Positions 25,371 through 35,787 of a stretch of 44,290 nucleotides of DNA are shown here, piece by piece. Where the stretch lies: the NCBI GenBank assembly GCA_026195255.1, contig JAPHSS010000025.1, positions 1 to 44,290 of the forward strand. Reading direction: 5' to 3'. A program made the translations under genes and the position numbers. Position 1 is the first letter of the stretch. Each line of letters starts with the position of its first letter. This DNA is from Gammaproteobacteria bacterium. GTDB lineage: Bacteria > Pseudomonadota > Gammaproteobacteria > SZUA-229. A model generated the notes under the pieces. The model was not told the origin of the DNA and made no database searches. It saw only the letters and a program-made list of their open reading frames with translations.

Positions 25371-27268
25371 TCTATATCCTCTAATTGCTCCCAGCGTTTA
25401 TATGCCTCCTTTAACTCATATTCTATTTCTGACACCCGAGAAGTTGTAATAGCTATAATATCTTTATTTTGTTGATAAAATTTTGCATCTGCCATTTTTT
25501 CTGTAATTTCTGACATTTCCGTATCAAGTGTTTCAATCAATGCTGGCAGCTCATCTAATTCCTTCTGTTCTTTAAAACTTAATTTTTTAACCGGCGTTTT
25601 TTTTGCTGTATTAACATCTGTCTCTTTATTTGCTTTTCCTTTAACAGGTGTTTTCTTGTTTCTTGTCATTTTATCTTTAAATTGTCTTAACCAGTCTTCG
25701 TAACCACCAACATATTCATTTACCTGACAATCACCCTCAAATACTAATGTGCTTGTTACCACATTATCTAGAAATGCCCTGTCATGGCTAATTAGAATCA
25801 GGGTGCCTTCAAATTGCATTAACAGGTCTTCCAGCAATTCTAAAGTTTCAACATCCAGGTCATTTGTAGGTTCATCCATTACCAGCAAATTAAATGGTTT
25901 TGCAAATAATTTTGCCAGCATTAATCGATTTCGTTCTCCGCCAGATAATGTACTCACGGGTGAGTTTGCTCTATCTGGTGCAAACAGGAAATCGCTCAAA
26001 TAACTCATGACATGTTTTTCTCTACCTGCCACATCAATTTTATCTGTACCAGGTGCGAGATTATCTCGAACACTTTTCTTTAAATCTAATTCAGCACGTA
26101 ACTGATCAAAATAGGCAACTTCAAGTTTAGTGCCTAGTTCGACTTTACCCTGATCAGGCTTTAGCTCACCTAACAATAATTTAATTAAAGTTGATTTGCC
26201 CACACCATTAGGCCCAATAATTCCAATTCGGTCACCGCGTGTTATTAATGTACTAAAATTCTTTATTATCGGCGTATCAGCATAACTATAACTTACGTTT
26301 TCAGCTTCAATAACTCGTTTACCTGAGCTATCCTGAGCCGACATTTGCATATTAACCTGACCTTTCTGCTCTCGTCGTTGCATTCGCTCATTACGCAAAG
26401 CTTTTAATGCACGCACCCTGCCTTCATTTCTGGTACGACGTGCTTTTATACCCTGTCGTATCCATACTTCCTCCTGCGCAAGTCGTTTATCAAATAAAGC
26501 ATTTTCCTTTTCTTCATTTTCCAGTGATTCCTGCTTACGTAATAAATATGTTTCGTAATTACCCGGCCATGATGTCAGCTTGCCCCTGTCAAGCTCTATA
26601 ATACGGGTAGCTAATCGCCTTAAAAATGATCTATCGTGGGTAACAAACAAGACACTGCCATTCCAGTTAAGTAAAAACTCTTCAACCCACTGAATGGACT
26701 CTACATCGAGATGGTTGGTTGGCTCGTCCAGTAATAATAAGTCTGGCTCTGTAACTAATGCTCTGCCTAGCAATACTCGTCTCTTTAGACCACCTGATAA
26801 CGAATTGAACTCATCATCAGTCGGCAATTCAAGCAGGGAGAGTGTTGTTTCAATCTGTTGTGACAAACTCCAGCCATCTACAGCTTCAAGCTCATGTTGA
26901 ATCCTCGACAATTCCTCCATTTTCTGATCAGTATAATCTTCAGCTAATTGCAGGCTGCAGTGATGATAGTTTTTAAGTATCTCGCCCACTCCTTCAAGCC
27001 CTGAAGCAACCACATCATATACACTACCATCTACATCATCGGGGATATCCTGAGTAAGATAGGCTATTTTCAGATTTTGCTTCTGCTCAATACTGCCCTC
27101 ATCTGCTTTAATCATTCCGCCGATAAGCTTCATAAGTGTGGATTTGCCCTCACCATTACGGCCTAAAAGGCACAAGCGCTCTTTTGCTTCTATTTGTAAA
27201 TTAAGTGAATCAAACAAGTTGGGGCCGCCGAAGCCCAGATTTATATTTCGTAAAGTGAGTAATGCCAT
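25367..27268 (-). CDS. uup: ABC-F ATPase Uup
   Basis: The 633-residue protein has two ABC ATPase domains without membrane segments. The first has Walker A GRNGEGKST, signature LSGGLKRR and Walker B LLLLDEPTNHLD. The second has GPNGVGKST, LSGGERNR and LLVMDEPTNDLD. Between them lies the arginine-rich ABC-F linker (IRQGIKARRTRNEGRV), and at the C-terminus a coiled coil (about 560-633) as in Uup. Uup is linked to ribosome function and to suppression of transposon precise excision. It is translationally coupled to cti. Confidence 0.93.
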   Translation of the reverse strand: MALLTLRNINLGFGGPNLFDSLNLQIEAKERLCLLGRNGEGKSTLMKLIGGMIKADEGSIEQKQNLKIAYLTQDIPDDVDGSVYDVVASGLEGVGEILKNYHHCSLQLAEDYTDQKMEELSRIQHELEAVDGWSLSQQIETTLSLLELPTDDEFNSLSGGLKRRVLLGRALVTEPDLLLLDEPTNHLDVESIQWVEEFLLNWNGSVLFVTHDRSFLRRLATRIIELDRGKLTSWPGNYETYLLRKQESLENEEKENALFDKRLAQEEVWIRQGIKARRTRNEGRVRALKALRNERMQRREQKGQVNMQMSAQDSSGKRVIEAENVSYSYADTPIIKNFSTLITRGDRIGIIGPNGVGKSTLIKLLLGELKPDQGKVELGTKLEVAYFDQLRAELDLKKSVRDNLAPGTDKIDVAGREKHVMSYLSDFLFAPDRANSPVSTLSGGERNRLMLAKLFAKPFNLLVMDEPTNDLDVETLELLEDLLMQFEGTLILISHDRAFLDNVVTSTLVFEGDCQVNEYVGGYEDWLRQFKDKMTRNKKTPVKGKANKETDVNTAKKTPVKKLSFKEQKELDELPALIETLDTEMSEITEKMADAKFYQQNKDIIAITTSRVSEIEYELKEAYKRWEQLEDIE

Positions 27269-27356
27269 AGATTTAATTTATAATTATCCTGTTATGTAAC
27301 GTGTATTTTATCAGAGCCAGATAGTATTATTAGGTTTTTCGCCATATAGATTAAAA

Positions 27357-27749
27357 ATGAGCCTAACTATTCTTTCAATAATCGAATCCCCAACGCACCC
27401 TAAGTTATCTGGGCTGTTTCAGAGTATTGGGGCACGTGAAATCAAGGTAAACTCTAGCCGAAATGCGATTAAGGCACTTAAAACCTACAAACCAGACTTT
27501 ATTGTGGCTGAATTCTTTTACGGTTATGGTAATAACTATGCGGGAGTCAATGTAAGTAACCTGGATGTTCTGCTATCAAGCTTGCCAAAATACTCACCCA
27601 ATACCAAAACCATTGTATTTGTTCTTAAAGATGAAGCGCAACACATCGAGAAACTAAACTCTCTGTACCCTCTACATGCCGCTTTTTTACATGATACGCC
27701 CGAATACGCAATTGAAGAAGTAATTACAAGCCCAAAAGAGCAGGATTAA
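27357..27749 (+). CDS. receiver-like protein with glutamate at the phospho-acceptor position
   Basis: The 130-residue protein follows the strand/helix order of a CheY-type receiver: TILSIIES, a helix, EIKVNSS, a helix ALKTYKPDFIVAEFFYG, a long loop, TKTIVFVLKD, and AAFLHDTPEYAIEEVI. Where receivers have the phospho-acceptor aspartate after the third strand, this has glutamate (IVAEFF), and the lysine of the fifth strand is not evident. If the fold is right it is an unphosphorylatable pseudo-receiver. The family call is inference from the pattern. It diverges from uup. Confidence 0.6.
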   Translation: MSLTILSIIESPTHPKLSGLFQSIGAREIKVNSSRNAIKALKTYKPDFIVAEFFYGYGNNYAGVNVSNLDVLLSSLPKYSPNTKTIVFVLKDEAQHIEKLNSLYPLHAAFLHDTPEYAIEEVITSPKEQD

Positions 27750-28157
27750 CTGTGATTTTGACTAATTTCAAACTTAAATGAAACACACCTTTTAGCTGTA
27801 AATTATACCAGCAAAAATGAAACAGATACTCTCTATTCACACGGATATCATCAACCCTGAAATGCTGTCAAACGCTTTATTGAAAACGTTATTATTTTAG
27901 AGATACTCGTGGGTCTTAAAAAGATGCAAATTAGCTATATTGCTTTATATTCTGTCTAACATATTTACTTACGGATTAAGATCTGGTTTTACAATTATTT
28001 AGCTTAATGCGAAACTTCAGAATTCAAGTTCTCATCAAGTTTTTATGGGATAAAAATAGTGTCCGATTAAGTCATAACATAAACTATATTTTTAATATCA
28101 GATATTAAAAACTACAAATTAGACTATAGATATTTCATCACTTCACTTAACATCAGC
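27750..28157. other. gene-free AT-rich gap holding a dispersed repeat
   Basis: About 400 bp between the receiver-like gene and the DUF1631 gene. No coding frame or RNA gene was recognised. Its right part (28009-28091) is a copy of the repeat found inverted at 44101-44186. Confidence 0.6.
28009..28091 (+). repeat. dispersed repeat, copy 1
   Basis: This stretch matches the reverse complement of 44101-44186. Both begin GCGAAA, share CAGAATTCAAGTT, and share an identical 23-base core (28063-28085, containing GATTAAGTCATAACATAAAC). The spacer between the cores differs in sequence and by about 3 bases. No coding content is seen. It is probably part of a non-autonomous mobile repeat. Confidence 0.72.
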
Positions 28158-29318
28158 TTAGCGTCTAAATTTTGGTATTTTTTCAATAAGCTCGTTCCAT
28201 GTATCGACAAACTTAGGCTTGCTACTATTTACAGGTTTAGATAAAAATCGTGACAGCTCCTCTGCAAAAGCATCGATATCTTTCACCATGCCTTTAATTC
28301 CACGATGATCTACAAAAACTAGCTGGCCTTGTTCTTTTATTATAAGAGACAGTTTTAATCTATTAGCCGCAGTCTTTTCTGATGTATACAAATCAAACCA
28401 CTCACCTACTTTCACATAACCAGGTAATTCATTTAATATACTCTCATATTTATTAGACTTATCTTCAAGCGCCTGTTTTTCAAAAAGAGAATTGTTTTCA
28501 TGTTTAAATTTATTTAAATTTACAGAAATTGCCTTTTTTAAGGCTTCAGTATTAATTGTAATTCTTTTTTTATCAATATCTGATTCAGATAAGAACTCAT
28601 GTATAGACTTAATTAATTCTAACCTGTTATCATTAATATCAGTCCATTTGCTAATATCTTCAATAGGCTGTAGATACTCAATTATTATTCTAAAATAATC
28701 TATCCCTTTAACCCAGTACTCACTTTTAATATCTTTTTTATAACATTTTTTATACATGAATTGTGGCCATATTTTAAGAGTCAATTCATGTGCCAAAATT
28801 GGTATACTATTATTTGATATTACTTTTTGTAGCTCAGTTATAATCTTCTGTTTAAAGCGGTCTTTCTCATCTTTTCTTAAAAGTTGTTTGTCTTTGATTT
28901 CATAATTATTTATAACTTCATTTTTATCAGTTTCATCAATTAATGTTAGTAATTTTCTATTCGCTATTATGAAATCATCCAGGCTCACTTCATTTACATG
29001 TATTAGACTGTCAGTTATTTTACTAATATTTATCGACAGGTCTTTTAGGTTTTCTTTTGAGCTAGATATTTTAGTTAATAATAACAGTGTAATTCGTGCT
29101 GGATGTGATCGATCACTAAAAAATTTTTTATCAGATGATATTTTTATAACAGGTGAGCGTAGGCCTATTAGATACGGTTTTATTTCCTGAGGTATACTTG
29201 AGTCTTCTTTTAATGAAACGAAGAGCATGTCTATAAATTGAAGCGTTTTTGTCGCCATAATTAAACCAATAATCATATATTCTAAATGAAATTCCATTAT
29301 TAATTTAGAATAGAGCAA
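28158..29318 (-). CDS. short DUF1631-family protein
   Basis: The 386-residue protein matches the later part of DUF1631 proteins. It has FIDMLFVSLKEDSSIPQEIK and KKFFSDRSHPARITLLLL (family pattern: inter-helix FF-x-RSHPAR), then a helical middle. The end GEWFDLYTSEK...LVFVDHRGIKGM corresponds to the family's terminal PilZ-like barrel. Usual DUF1631 proteins have about 700 or more residues, so the N-terminal half is missing. ATG 29258 is an equally likely start, since recognisable similarity begins just after it; no strong ribosome binding site marks either. Function unknown. Base use is strongly AT-rich. Confidence 0.72.
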   Translation of the reverse strand: MLYSKLIMEFHLEYMIIGLIMATKTLQFIDMLFVSLKEDSSIPQEIKPYLIGLRSPVIKISSDKKFFSDRSHPARITLLLLTKISSSKENLKDLSINISKITDSLIHVNEVSLDDFIIANRKLLTLIDETDKNEVINNYEIKDKQLLRKDEKDRFKQKIITELQKVISNNSIPILAHELTLKIWPQFMYKKCYKKDIKSEYWVKGIDYFRIIIEYLQPIEDISKWTDINDNRLELIKSIHEFLSESDIDKKRITINTEALKKAISVNLNKFKHENNSLFEKQALEDKSNKYESILNELPGYVKVGEWFDLYTSEKTAANRLKLSLIIKEQGQLVFVDHRGIKGMVKDIDAFAEELSRFLSKPVNSSKPKFVDTWNELIEKIPKFRR

Positions 29319-29543
29319 TCTTCATGAATTCATTCATAAAGCACTAATCGATTATCAATTTATTTTATGTCATTTTCTCAAGAACTGAGAACTACTAGAA
29401 AGTAATTTGTTTAATTATAAAGACTACTGTAATTGTGAGCTTTATCAATCAATTTCGGTTATTTTTAGATTTATTACCGACCAATGGGAATATAATGTTA
29501 AACGCTTATAAGTATTATTTATAAGTCGTTTTGTCTTATAGTT

Positions 29544-30722
29544 TTATTTTATAGCCTGGGCAGCACACCAGGCTGATGACCATGCCCATTGAAAATTATA
29601 TCCGCCTAATTGACCTGTAACATCTAAAACTTCACCAATAAAATACAGATTATCTACTATCTTAGATTCTAAAGTTTTTGATGATATTTGTTCAGTACTA
29701 ATACCACCTGAAGTTACCTCAGCTGTTCTGTAACCTTCTGTCCCTGATGGTGTTATACACCAGTTATGTACCGCTTTATGAATCTTATTTATTACAGGTT
29801 TATCTAATTGTTTTAATTTCAGTTCTACAGGAAAATCTTCACATATAAATTCAGCTACTCTTTTTGGTATTATTGCGCTTAAACTATTTACCAAAAGCTT
29901 GTCAGGATGTTTTAATCTTTCAGATTTAAAATAGTCCGATATATTTGCAGATGGTAATAAATCGATTTCTATCTCTTCTCCATAATTCCAGTAAGCAGAT
30001 AGTTTAAGTATCGCGGGACCACTCAATCCTCGGTGAGTGAATAACATATCGTCTTCAATAGTATATTTGTTATTACTGACAGACACACGTAATGACACAC
30101 CAGCAAGCTCTTTAATTCTACTTAATAATCTTTTAGGTAACGTAAATGGCACTAATGATGCTTTTGTACTGACCATTTTATGTCCAAATTGCTCTGCAAC
30201 AGTATAACCATAAGCTGATGCACCGAGCGTTGGAATTGACAAACCACCTGTTGCAATCACTAATGAATCACAACTAAAAACATCTATGTTAGTAACAATA
30301 TCAAAATTTGAATCTTTTGTTATTTTATTTACCTCACATTTTTTAAATATTTTTACACCAGCTTTTGCACACTCATCCAGAAGCATTTTTAATATATCTT
30401 TTGAGCTATGTTTACAGAATAATTGGCCTTTATCCTTTTCCACATATTCAATATCATGACTTTCAACTAACGATAAAAAGTCGTATGCGGTATATTGATT
30501 TAAGGCTGATTTAACAAAGTGGGGGTTTTCTGATGTAAAGTCATCATACAGAGTATTCAAATTTGTAAAATTACATCTGCCTCCACCTGACATTAATATC
30601 TTTTTACCCACTTTATTTGCGTGATCAAGTACTAAAACACGTTTATTATTAGCTATATTAAATGCACAAAATAAACCTGCTGCTCCCGCACCTATTATTA
30701 TCGTGTCATAATGGTTCTTCAT
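29544..30722 (-). CDS. BaiN/YhiN (HI0933)-family FAD-dependent oxidoreductase
   Basis: The 392-residue protein opens with the dinucleotide-binding IIIGAGAAGLFCAFNIA, followed by the family hallmark KKILMSGGGRCNFTN near residue 40. It ends with the second FAD contact NLYFIGEVLDVTGQLGGYNFQWAWSSA. Members are flavoproteins of about 390-420 residues; the E. coli homologue is YhiN and the reaction is not well established. It lies 22 bp downstream of the HD-CBS-HEPN-like gene on the same strand. Confidence 0.92.
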   Translation of the reverse strand: MKNHYDTIIIGAGAAGLFCAFNIANNKRVLVLDHANKVGKKILMSGGGRCNFTNLNTLYDDFTSENPHFVKSALNQYTAYDFLSLVESHDIEYVEKDKGQLFCKHSSKDILKMLLDECAKAGVKIFKKCEVNKITKDSNFDIVTNIDVFSCDSLVIATGGLSIPTLGASAYGYTVAEQFGHKMVSTKASLVPFTLPKRLLSRIKELAGVSLRVSVSNNKYTIEDDMLFTHRGLSGPAILKLSAYWNYGEEIEIDLLPSANISDYFKSERLKHPDKLLVNSLSAIIPKRVAEFICEDFPVELKLKQLDKPVINKIHKAVHNWCITPSGTEGYRTAEVTSGGISTEQISSKTLESKIVDNLYFIGEVLDVTGQLGGYNFQWAWSSAWCAAQAIK

Positions 30723-30744
30723 ATATTAGTTATCTTATGTATCA

Positions 30745-32076
30745 CTATACATCACTTAGTCTGTTAACCAGTCGTGCTATTTGTGCCCAGTCATGTGAAA
30801 CAATATCCTGTGAATGTGCAAGATGATTTCTAAGTGACTCTAGTTCTTTAATTATTCTTTTAGCTTGTTTACCTGATTCAAAACCAATTTGCTCTACTGA
30901 TTTTTTATCTGTGATTAAGATACCAGCTTTATCTGAAAATTGTAAACAGTCTATAAAATTACAGTGCACGTCACGTTTTTTTCTTTCCTCCCATATCTTC
31001 CTGGTTTTCTCTAATCGACCGCTAGTCATTACCTGCGTCCAGGTTCCGTCAGGATATACTTTTTCTATTAATTGAGTTATAGCTGTTTCAATCATAGTCA
31101 CCAGTCCAAACAACCACATTCTAACTTGAGGCTTGTTTATTTCGTTCCTGGTTATTACTCCTGTCACCTCTGAGAAAATACTTACAAAACAAAAATCATG
31201 CCTTGTTAGTACATGTATAACATCACTTAAACTTGCAGTGCCTCTTATTACCTGATCAACAGTAAAATGACGCATACTATCGCCACACACCTTACCTTTT
31301 AATCCTATTTGTTTTACATAACCTTGAACGCTGCCATTTATTCTAATACTAGCCACACTTTGCTTATGGTATTTGAATGCTTTTTCAGCTATGTTATTTT
31401 TTGTATTACTATCAAAGGAGAGTAGACTTTCTGCAATATCCCTGGCGGTGAATAACTGTAAATATTTGTTTTTAAAATTTATATCTGAAAATCCTGGTAA
31501 ATTCATTAATGCATTTTTAACAGGTTCAATATGTCTTTGTATTCTAGGGTCAACACCAAGATCTTCACTGCTTTTTATTAACAGTTGCTCAGCTTGTTTT
31601 AATAAATTTGAGTCACCACCTACTAAAATATTTAATAATGCATACATCTCAGACATATAGGTAATAGCAAATTTTTTATCATTTTTAACTATATCTGTAC
31701 AATTATGAATTAAGTCGGCTAGCTTAATTGTTTTTGCTCGACTCGATGCGGTCGCTAAATGTTGACGATCTATTTCTTTACGTGCCGCTCGATTACCATC
31801 AGAGGGTTTACTAATATCAGTTAACTCTTCAACAAGATCTGCTACAGACCTACCAAATGATTTTTCAATATCACCTAATGTTGCAGGTGTATCCTCCACC
31901 GTATCATGCAACCAGGCTGCTGCAATGACTTCTTCATCATCAGTTACAGTAGAAACCAGTTTGGCAACTTCGTGAAGGTGTGTTTGGTAGGGTTGTTTTG
32001 TATATTTACGAACATGGCCTATTCTTTGATGCTCGGAAGTTGCAAATTTTCGTGCTTTTTTAATTAACTCTGACAT
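30745..32076 (-). CDS. HD hydrolase (SpoT/MESH1-like) with CBS and HEPN-like C-terminal region
   Basis: The 443-residue protein combines three parts. Residues 1-180 form an HD hydrolase with the RelA/SpoT-type signature: H33 in YQTHLHEVA, H57-D58 and E61-D62 in LHDTVEDTPAT, and D121 in IKLADLIHN. No synthetase domain is present. Residues about 205-320 look like a CBS pair (LFTARDIAESLL, FTVDQVIRG...FVSIFSEVTGVITRNEI). The C-terminal helical part carries LRNHLAHSQDI, an R-x4-H motif (R416, H421) with N after R, as in HEPN ribonucleases. Likely roles are alarmone hydrolysis and possibly RNA cleavage under nucleotide control; both are inference. It precedes the YhiN-like gene. Confidence 0.8.
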   Translation of the reverse strand: MSELIKKARKFATSEHQRIGHVRKYTKQPYQTHLHEVAKLVSTVTDDEEVIAAAWLHDTVEDTPATLGDIEKSFGRSVADLVEELTDISKPSDGNRAARKEIDRQHLATASSRAKTIKLADLIHNCTDIVKNDKKFAITYMSEMYALLNILVGGDSNLLKQAEQLLIKSSEDLGVDPRIQRHIEPVKNALMNLPGFSDINFKNKYLQLFTARDIAESLLSFDSNTKNNIAEKAFKYHKQSVASIRINGSVQGYVKQIGLKGKVCGDSMRHFTVDQVIRGTASLSDVIHVLTRHDFCFVSIFSEVTGVITRNEINKPQVRMWLFGLVTMIETAITQLIEKVYPDGTWTQVMTSGRLEKTRKIWEERKKRDVHCNFIDCLQFSDKAGILITDKKSVEQIGFESGKQAKRIIKELESLRNHLAHSQDIVSHDWAQIARLVNRLSDV

Positions 32077-32173
32077 ATTTTTAACTCAGAATAATACTAG
32101 GTTATGTTCTGTATAACTTAGCTGATTTATTTTCGCTACTATTGCGCGCACTAATAACTATTCAAGCTATAAC

Positions 32174-33541
32174 TTATTTCTTCTTCAATGGCCTTTGCCA
32201 TCCGGAAATAGTTTTTTGTGGTGACCGACTTATTACTAACATATCTTCTGAAACATCTTTAGTAACCGTAGCTCCGGCACCTATTGTCACACCATTAGAT
32301 ATATTAACAGGCGCTATTAGCTGGGTATCAGATCCTACAAAGACATTATCGCCAATTACGGTTTTATGTTTATTTGCACCATCATAGTTACACGTTATGG
32401 TACCCGCACCAACATTAACATTTTTCCCCATATCTGTATCACCAATATAAGAAAGATGATTCACCTTACTACCATCACCAATATTTGCCTTTTTTATCTC
32501 TACAAAATTTCCAACTTTAACATTTACACTTAAGTGAGTTTCTGGTCTTAATCTTGCGAATGGCCCAATCTCGCAGTTATTCTCTACTATTGCATTTTCT
32601 ATTACACAATTCGCTTTTATATTTACATTTTCGCCAATTACAGAATTATTGATTACACAGTTTGGGCCTATGTTTGTTCCACTACCAATTTTTACCTTTC
32701 CTTCAAACACTGCATTAATATCGATATAAACATCATTACTAATTTCAACTTTACCTCGGACATCAATTCGCGAAGGGTCTGCAAGTGCCACACCATTTGT
32801 CATTAATTCATCTGCTATATTTCTTTGATATATTCGCTCTAGTGTGGCTAACTGCAAACGATTATTAACGCCTTCTACTTCATAACTTGATTCGGGTTGA
32901 GCTGTCTTTATTTCTATTTTATCTTTTTCAGCAAGCTCAAAAATATCGGTTAAATAATATTCACCCTGACTATTTTTATTATCTATATTATTTAATAATC
33001 GTTTTAGTGTTTCACCATTACAGGAGAGTATGCCTGTATTTACTTCCTGTATTTTCTGCTGCTCTTCAGATGCATCTTTCTGCTCAACTATACCTGTTAC
33101 CTGTTTTTTATCGTTTCTTAGTATTCGACCGTAACCAAAAGGGTTATGCAGATTAACTGACAACAAGCCTACTTTGCCTTCAGAATTGTCTAATAAATTT
33201 TCTAATGTTTCTTTTTTAGTTAATGGAACATCACCATATAAAACTAAAACATTATTATTCAGGTTTACAGAATCAAACGCCTGCATCACTGCATGACCCG
33301 TACCTAATTGCTCTTTCTGTTCAACCCATTTAGCATCGAAATGTTTACAGCTAGCTTTAACCTGGTCTCCCCCATGCCCATATATAACAATGACCTCTTC
33401 AGCACCTAGATCTTTTGCCGTGTCATACACATGTTCAACTAATGGCTTATTTGCAAGTTTGTGCAGCACTTTAGGGATGCTGGATTTCATGCGTGTGCCT
33501 TTACCGGCGGCGAGGATAATTACACTTAGAGGCATTTTCAT
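32174..33541 (-). CDS. glmU: bifunctional GlmU (glucosamine-1-phosphate acetyltransferase / UDP-GlcNAc pyrophosphorylase)
   Basis: The 455-residue protein makes UDP-N-acetylglucosamine for peptidoglycan and lipopolysaccharide. The N-terminal uridylyltransferase (1-230) begins [20 protein letters not shown] and has GTGHAVMQA and LYGDVPL. The C-terminal part (250-455) is a left-handed beta helix of hexapeptide repeats with the acetyltransferase residues in LRPETHL and VNHLSYIGD. The length is standard (E. coli 456). It follows atpC in the usual order but beyond a terminator, so it probably has its own promoter; a ribosome binding site (AAGGA) precedes the start. Confidence 0.97.
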   Translation of the reverse strand: MKMPLSVIILAAGKGTRMKSSIPKVLHKLANKPLVEHVYDTAKDLGAEEVIVIYGHGGDQVKASCKHFDAKWVEQKEQLGTGHAVMQAFDSVNLNNNVLVLYGDVPLTKKETLENLLDNSEGKVGLLSVNLHNPFGYGRILRNDKKQVTGIVEQKDASEEQQKIQEVNTGILSCNGETLKRLLNNIDNKNSQGEYYLTDIFELAEKDKIEIKTAQPESSYEVEGVNNRLQLATLERIYQRNIADELMTNGVALADPSRIDVRGKVEISNDVYIDINAVFEGKVKIGSGTNIGPNCVINNSVIGENVNIKANCVIENAIVENNCEIGPFARLRPETHLSVNVKVGNFVEIKKANIGDGSKVNHLSYIGDTDMGKNVNVGAGTITCNYDGANKHKTVIGDNVFVGSDTQLIAPVNISNGVTIGAGATVTKDVSEDMLVISRSPQKTISGWQRPLKKK

Positions 33542-33667
33542 TCCTTATAATTTATACACATATACGCCCCAGAAGTAAAAGAACGTTATTTCTATTAACT
33601 GCTAATCATACAACATTTGTCTTATTTTGCGTCTATTTGCATTTATTTTTTTATTTTCTATTGGCAT

Positions 33668-33699
33668 AAAAAAAGCCGGAACTAAGCCCGGCTTTTTTA
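33668..33699. terminator. bidirectional terminator after atpC
   Basis: AAAAAAGCCGG, a short loop, then CCGGCTTTTTT form a symmetrical GC-rich hairpin with A and T tracts. It lies 18 bp beyond the atpC stop and separates the ATP synthase operon from glmU. Confidence 0.9.
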
Positions 33700-33716
33700 T
33701 GATTATTAACTACGGA

Positions 33717-34136
33717 TTATCTGCGGTCTTTAATCTTTTTAATTGTTTCAACCAGTGCAGCTGCCTCAGCTAACTGAGCACTCGCTTTTGCAAAGTCCAT
33801 ATTAGACTTTTTATTCTTCATAGCTTCTTCTGCGTGTTGCTTAGCTTTCAAAGCGGCTGCTTCGTCCAGATCATCTGCACGAATTGCGGTATCAGACAAT
33901 ATTGTCACTACATGAGGCTGAATTTCTAATATACCACCGGAGATGAAATATGAATCATCCTCACCGTTTTGACCACGTACACGCACTTCACCCGCTTTAA
34001 GCTTGGTTAATAATGGTGTGTGACGTGGGGCAATACCTAATTCACCCATAACACCCGGGGCAAAGACCATAGTGGCTTCACCAGACCAGATTTCTTCTTC
34101 TGCACTAACAATGTCTACATGTGTTGTCATAGCCAT
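33717..34136 (-). CDS. atpC: ATP synthase epsilon subunit AtpC
   Basis: The 139-residue protein is the F1 epsilon subunit, part of the central stalk and an inhibitor of ATP hydrolysis. It has the N-terminal beta sandwich ([36 protein letters not shown], in two linked motifs) and the C-terminal helical hairpin (about 90-139). It is the last gene of the operon, 12 bp after atpD, and is followed by the terminator. Confidence 0.97.
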   Translation of the reverse strand: MAMTTHVDIVSAEEEIWSGEATMVFAPGVMGELGIAPRHTPLLTKLKAGEVRVRGQNGEDDSYFISGGILEIQPHVVTILSDTAIRADDLDEAAALKAKQHAEEAMKNKKSNMDFAKASAQLAEAAALVETIKKIKDRR

Positions 34137-34148
34137 AAGAGCTTTTCC

Positions 34149-35537
<1,389 letters not shown>

Positions 35538-35560
35538 TTAATTTTAAATTCTTTCATTAA

Positions 35561-35646
35561 CCTGTTTAATAACAGGAAAACTAAACCTGTAGACTTGTAG
35601 GTTCTTTATATTGTGCGGCTTAAACCGCACCTACTAAAGCCTACAA
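35561..35646. repeat. two hairpins upstream of atpD
   Basis: CCTGTT-taat-AACAGG (35561-35576) is a perfect short palindrome. TTGTAGG (35595-35601) pairs with CCTACAA (35640-35646) around an inner GTGCGG-cttaaa-CCGCAC (35613-35630), giving a nested hairpin. All lie in the atpG-atpD gap, within the operon message. Nested palindromes of this GTAGGTGCGG type often occur as dispersed intergenic repeats. Confidence 0.7.
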
Positions 35647-35667
35647 ATTTCAATTTCTTATCTCTAT

Positions 35668-35786
35668 TAATGACTCAGGTTGCCTCCGTGCGGCCTTCGA
35701 ACAAGGCGGAAAATGTAAGTTTACAAGTGTAAATATCCATTTTCCAACGCAGTTATAAGGTCGCGCGGGGGTGAGCTGAGTTATTA
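35668..35786. repeat. ERIC-like palindromic element, copy after atpG
   Basis: A 119-bp imperfect palindrome begins 1 bp after the atpG stop. The ends are TAATGACTCAG and CTGAGTTATTA. Inner arms are GCGGCCTT against AAGGTCGC and GCGGAAAATG against CATTTTCC-aac-GC. The centre contains TTTACAAGTGTAAA. It shares sequence and layout with 39292-39412 (TCAGGTTGCC, GGCG-AAAA, CATTTTC-AACGCAG). The size and the AACGCAG box recall enterobacterial ERIC elements, though identity with ERIC is not claimed. Confidence 0.8.
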
Positions 35787-35787
35787 A

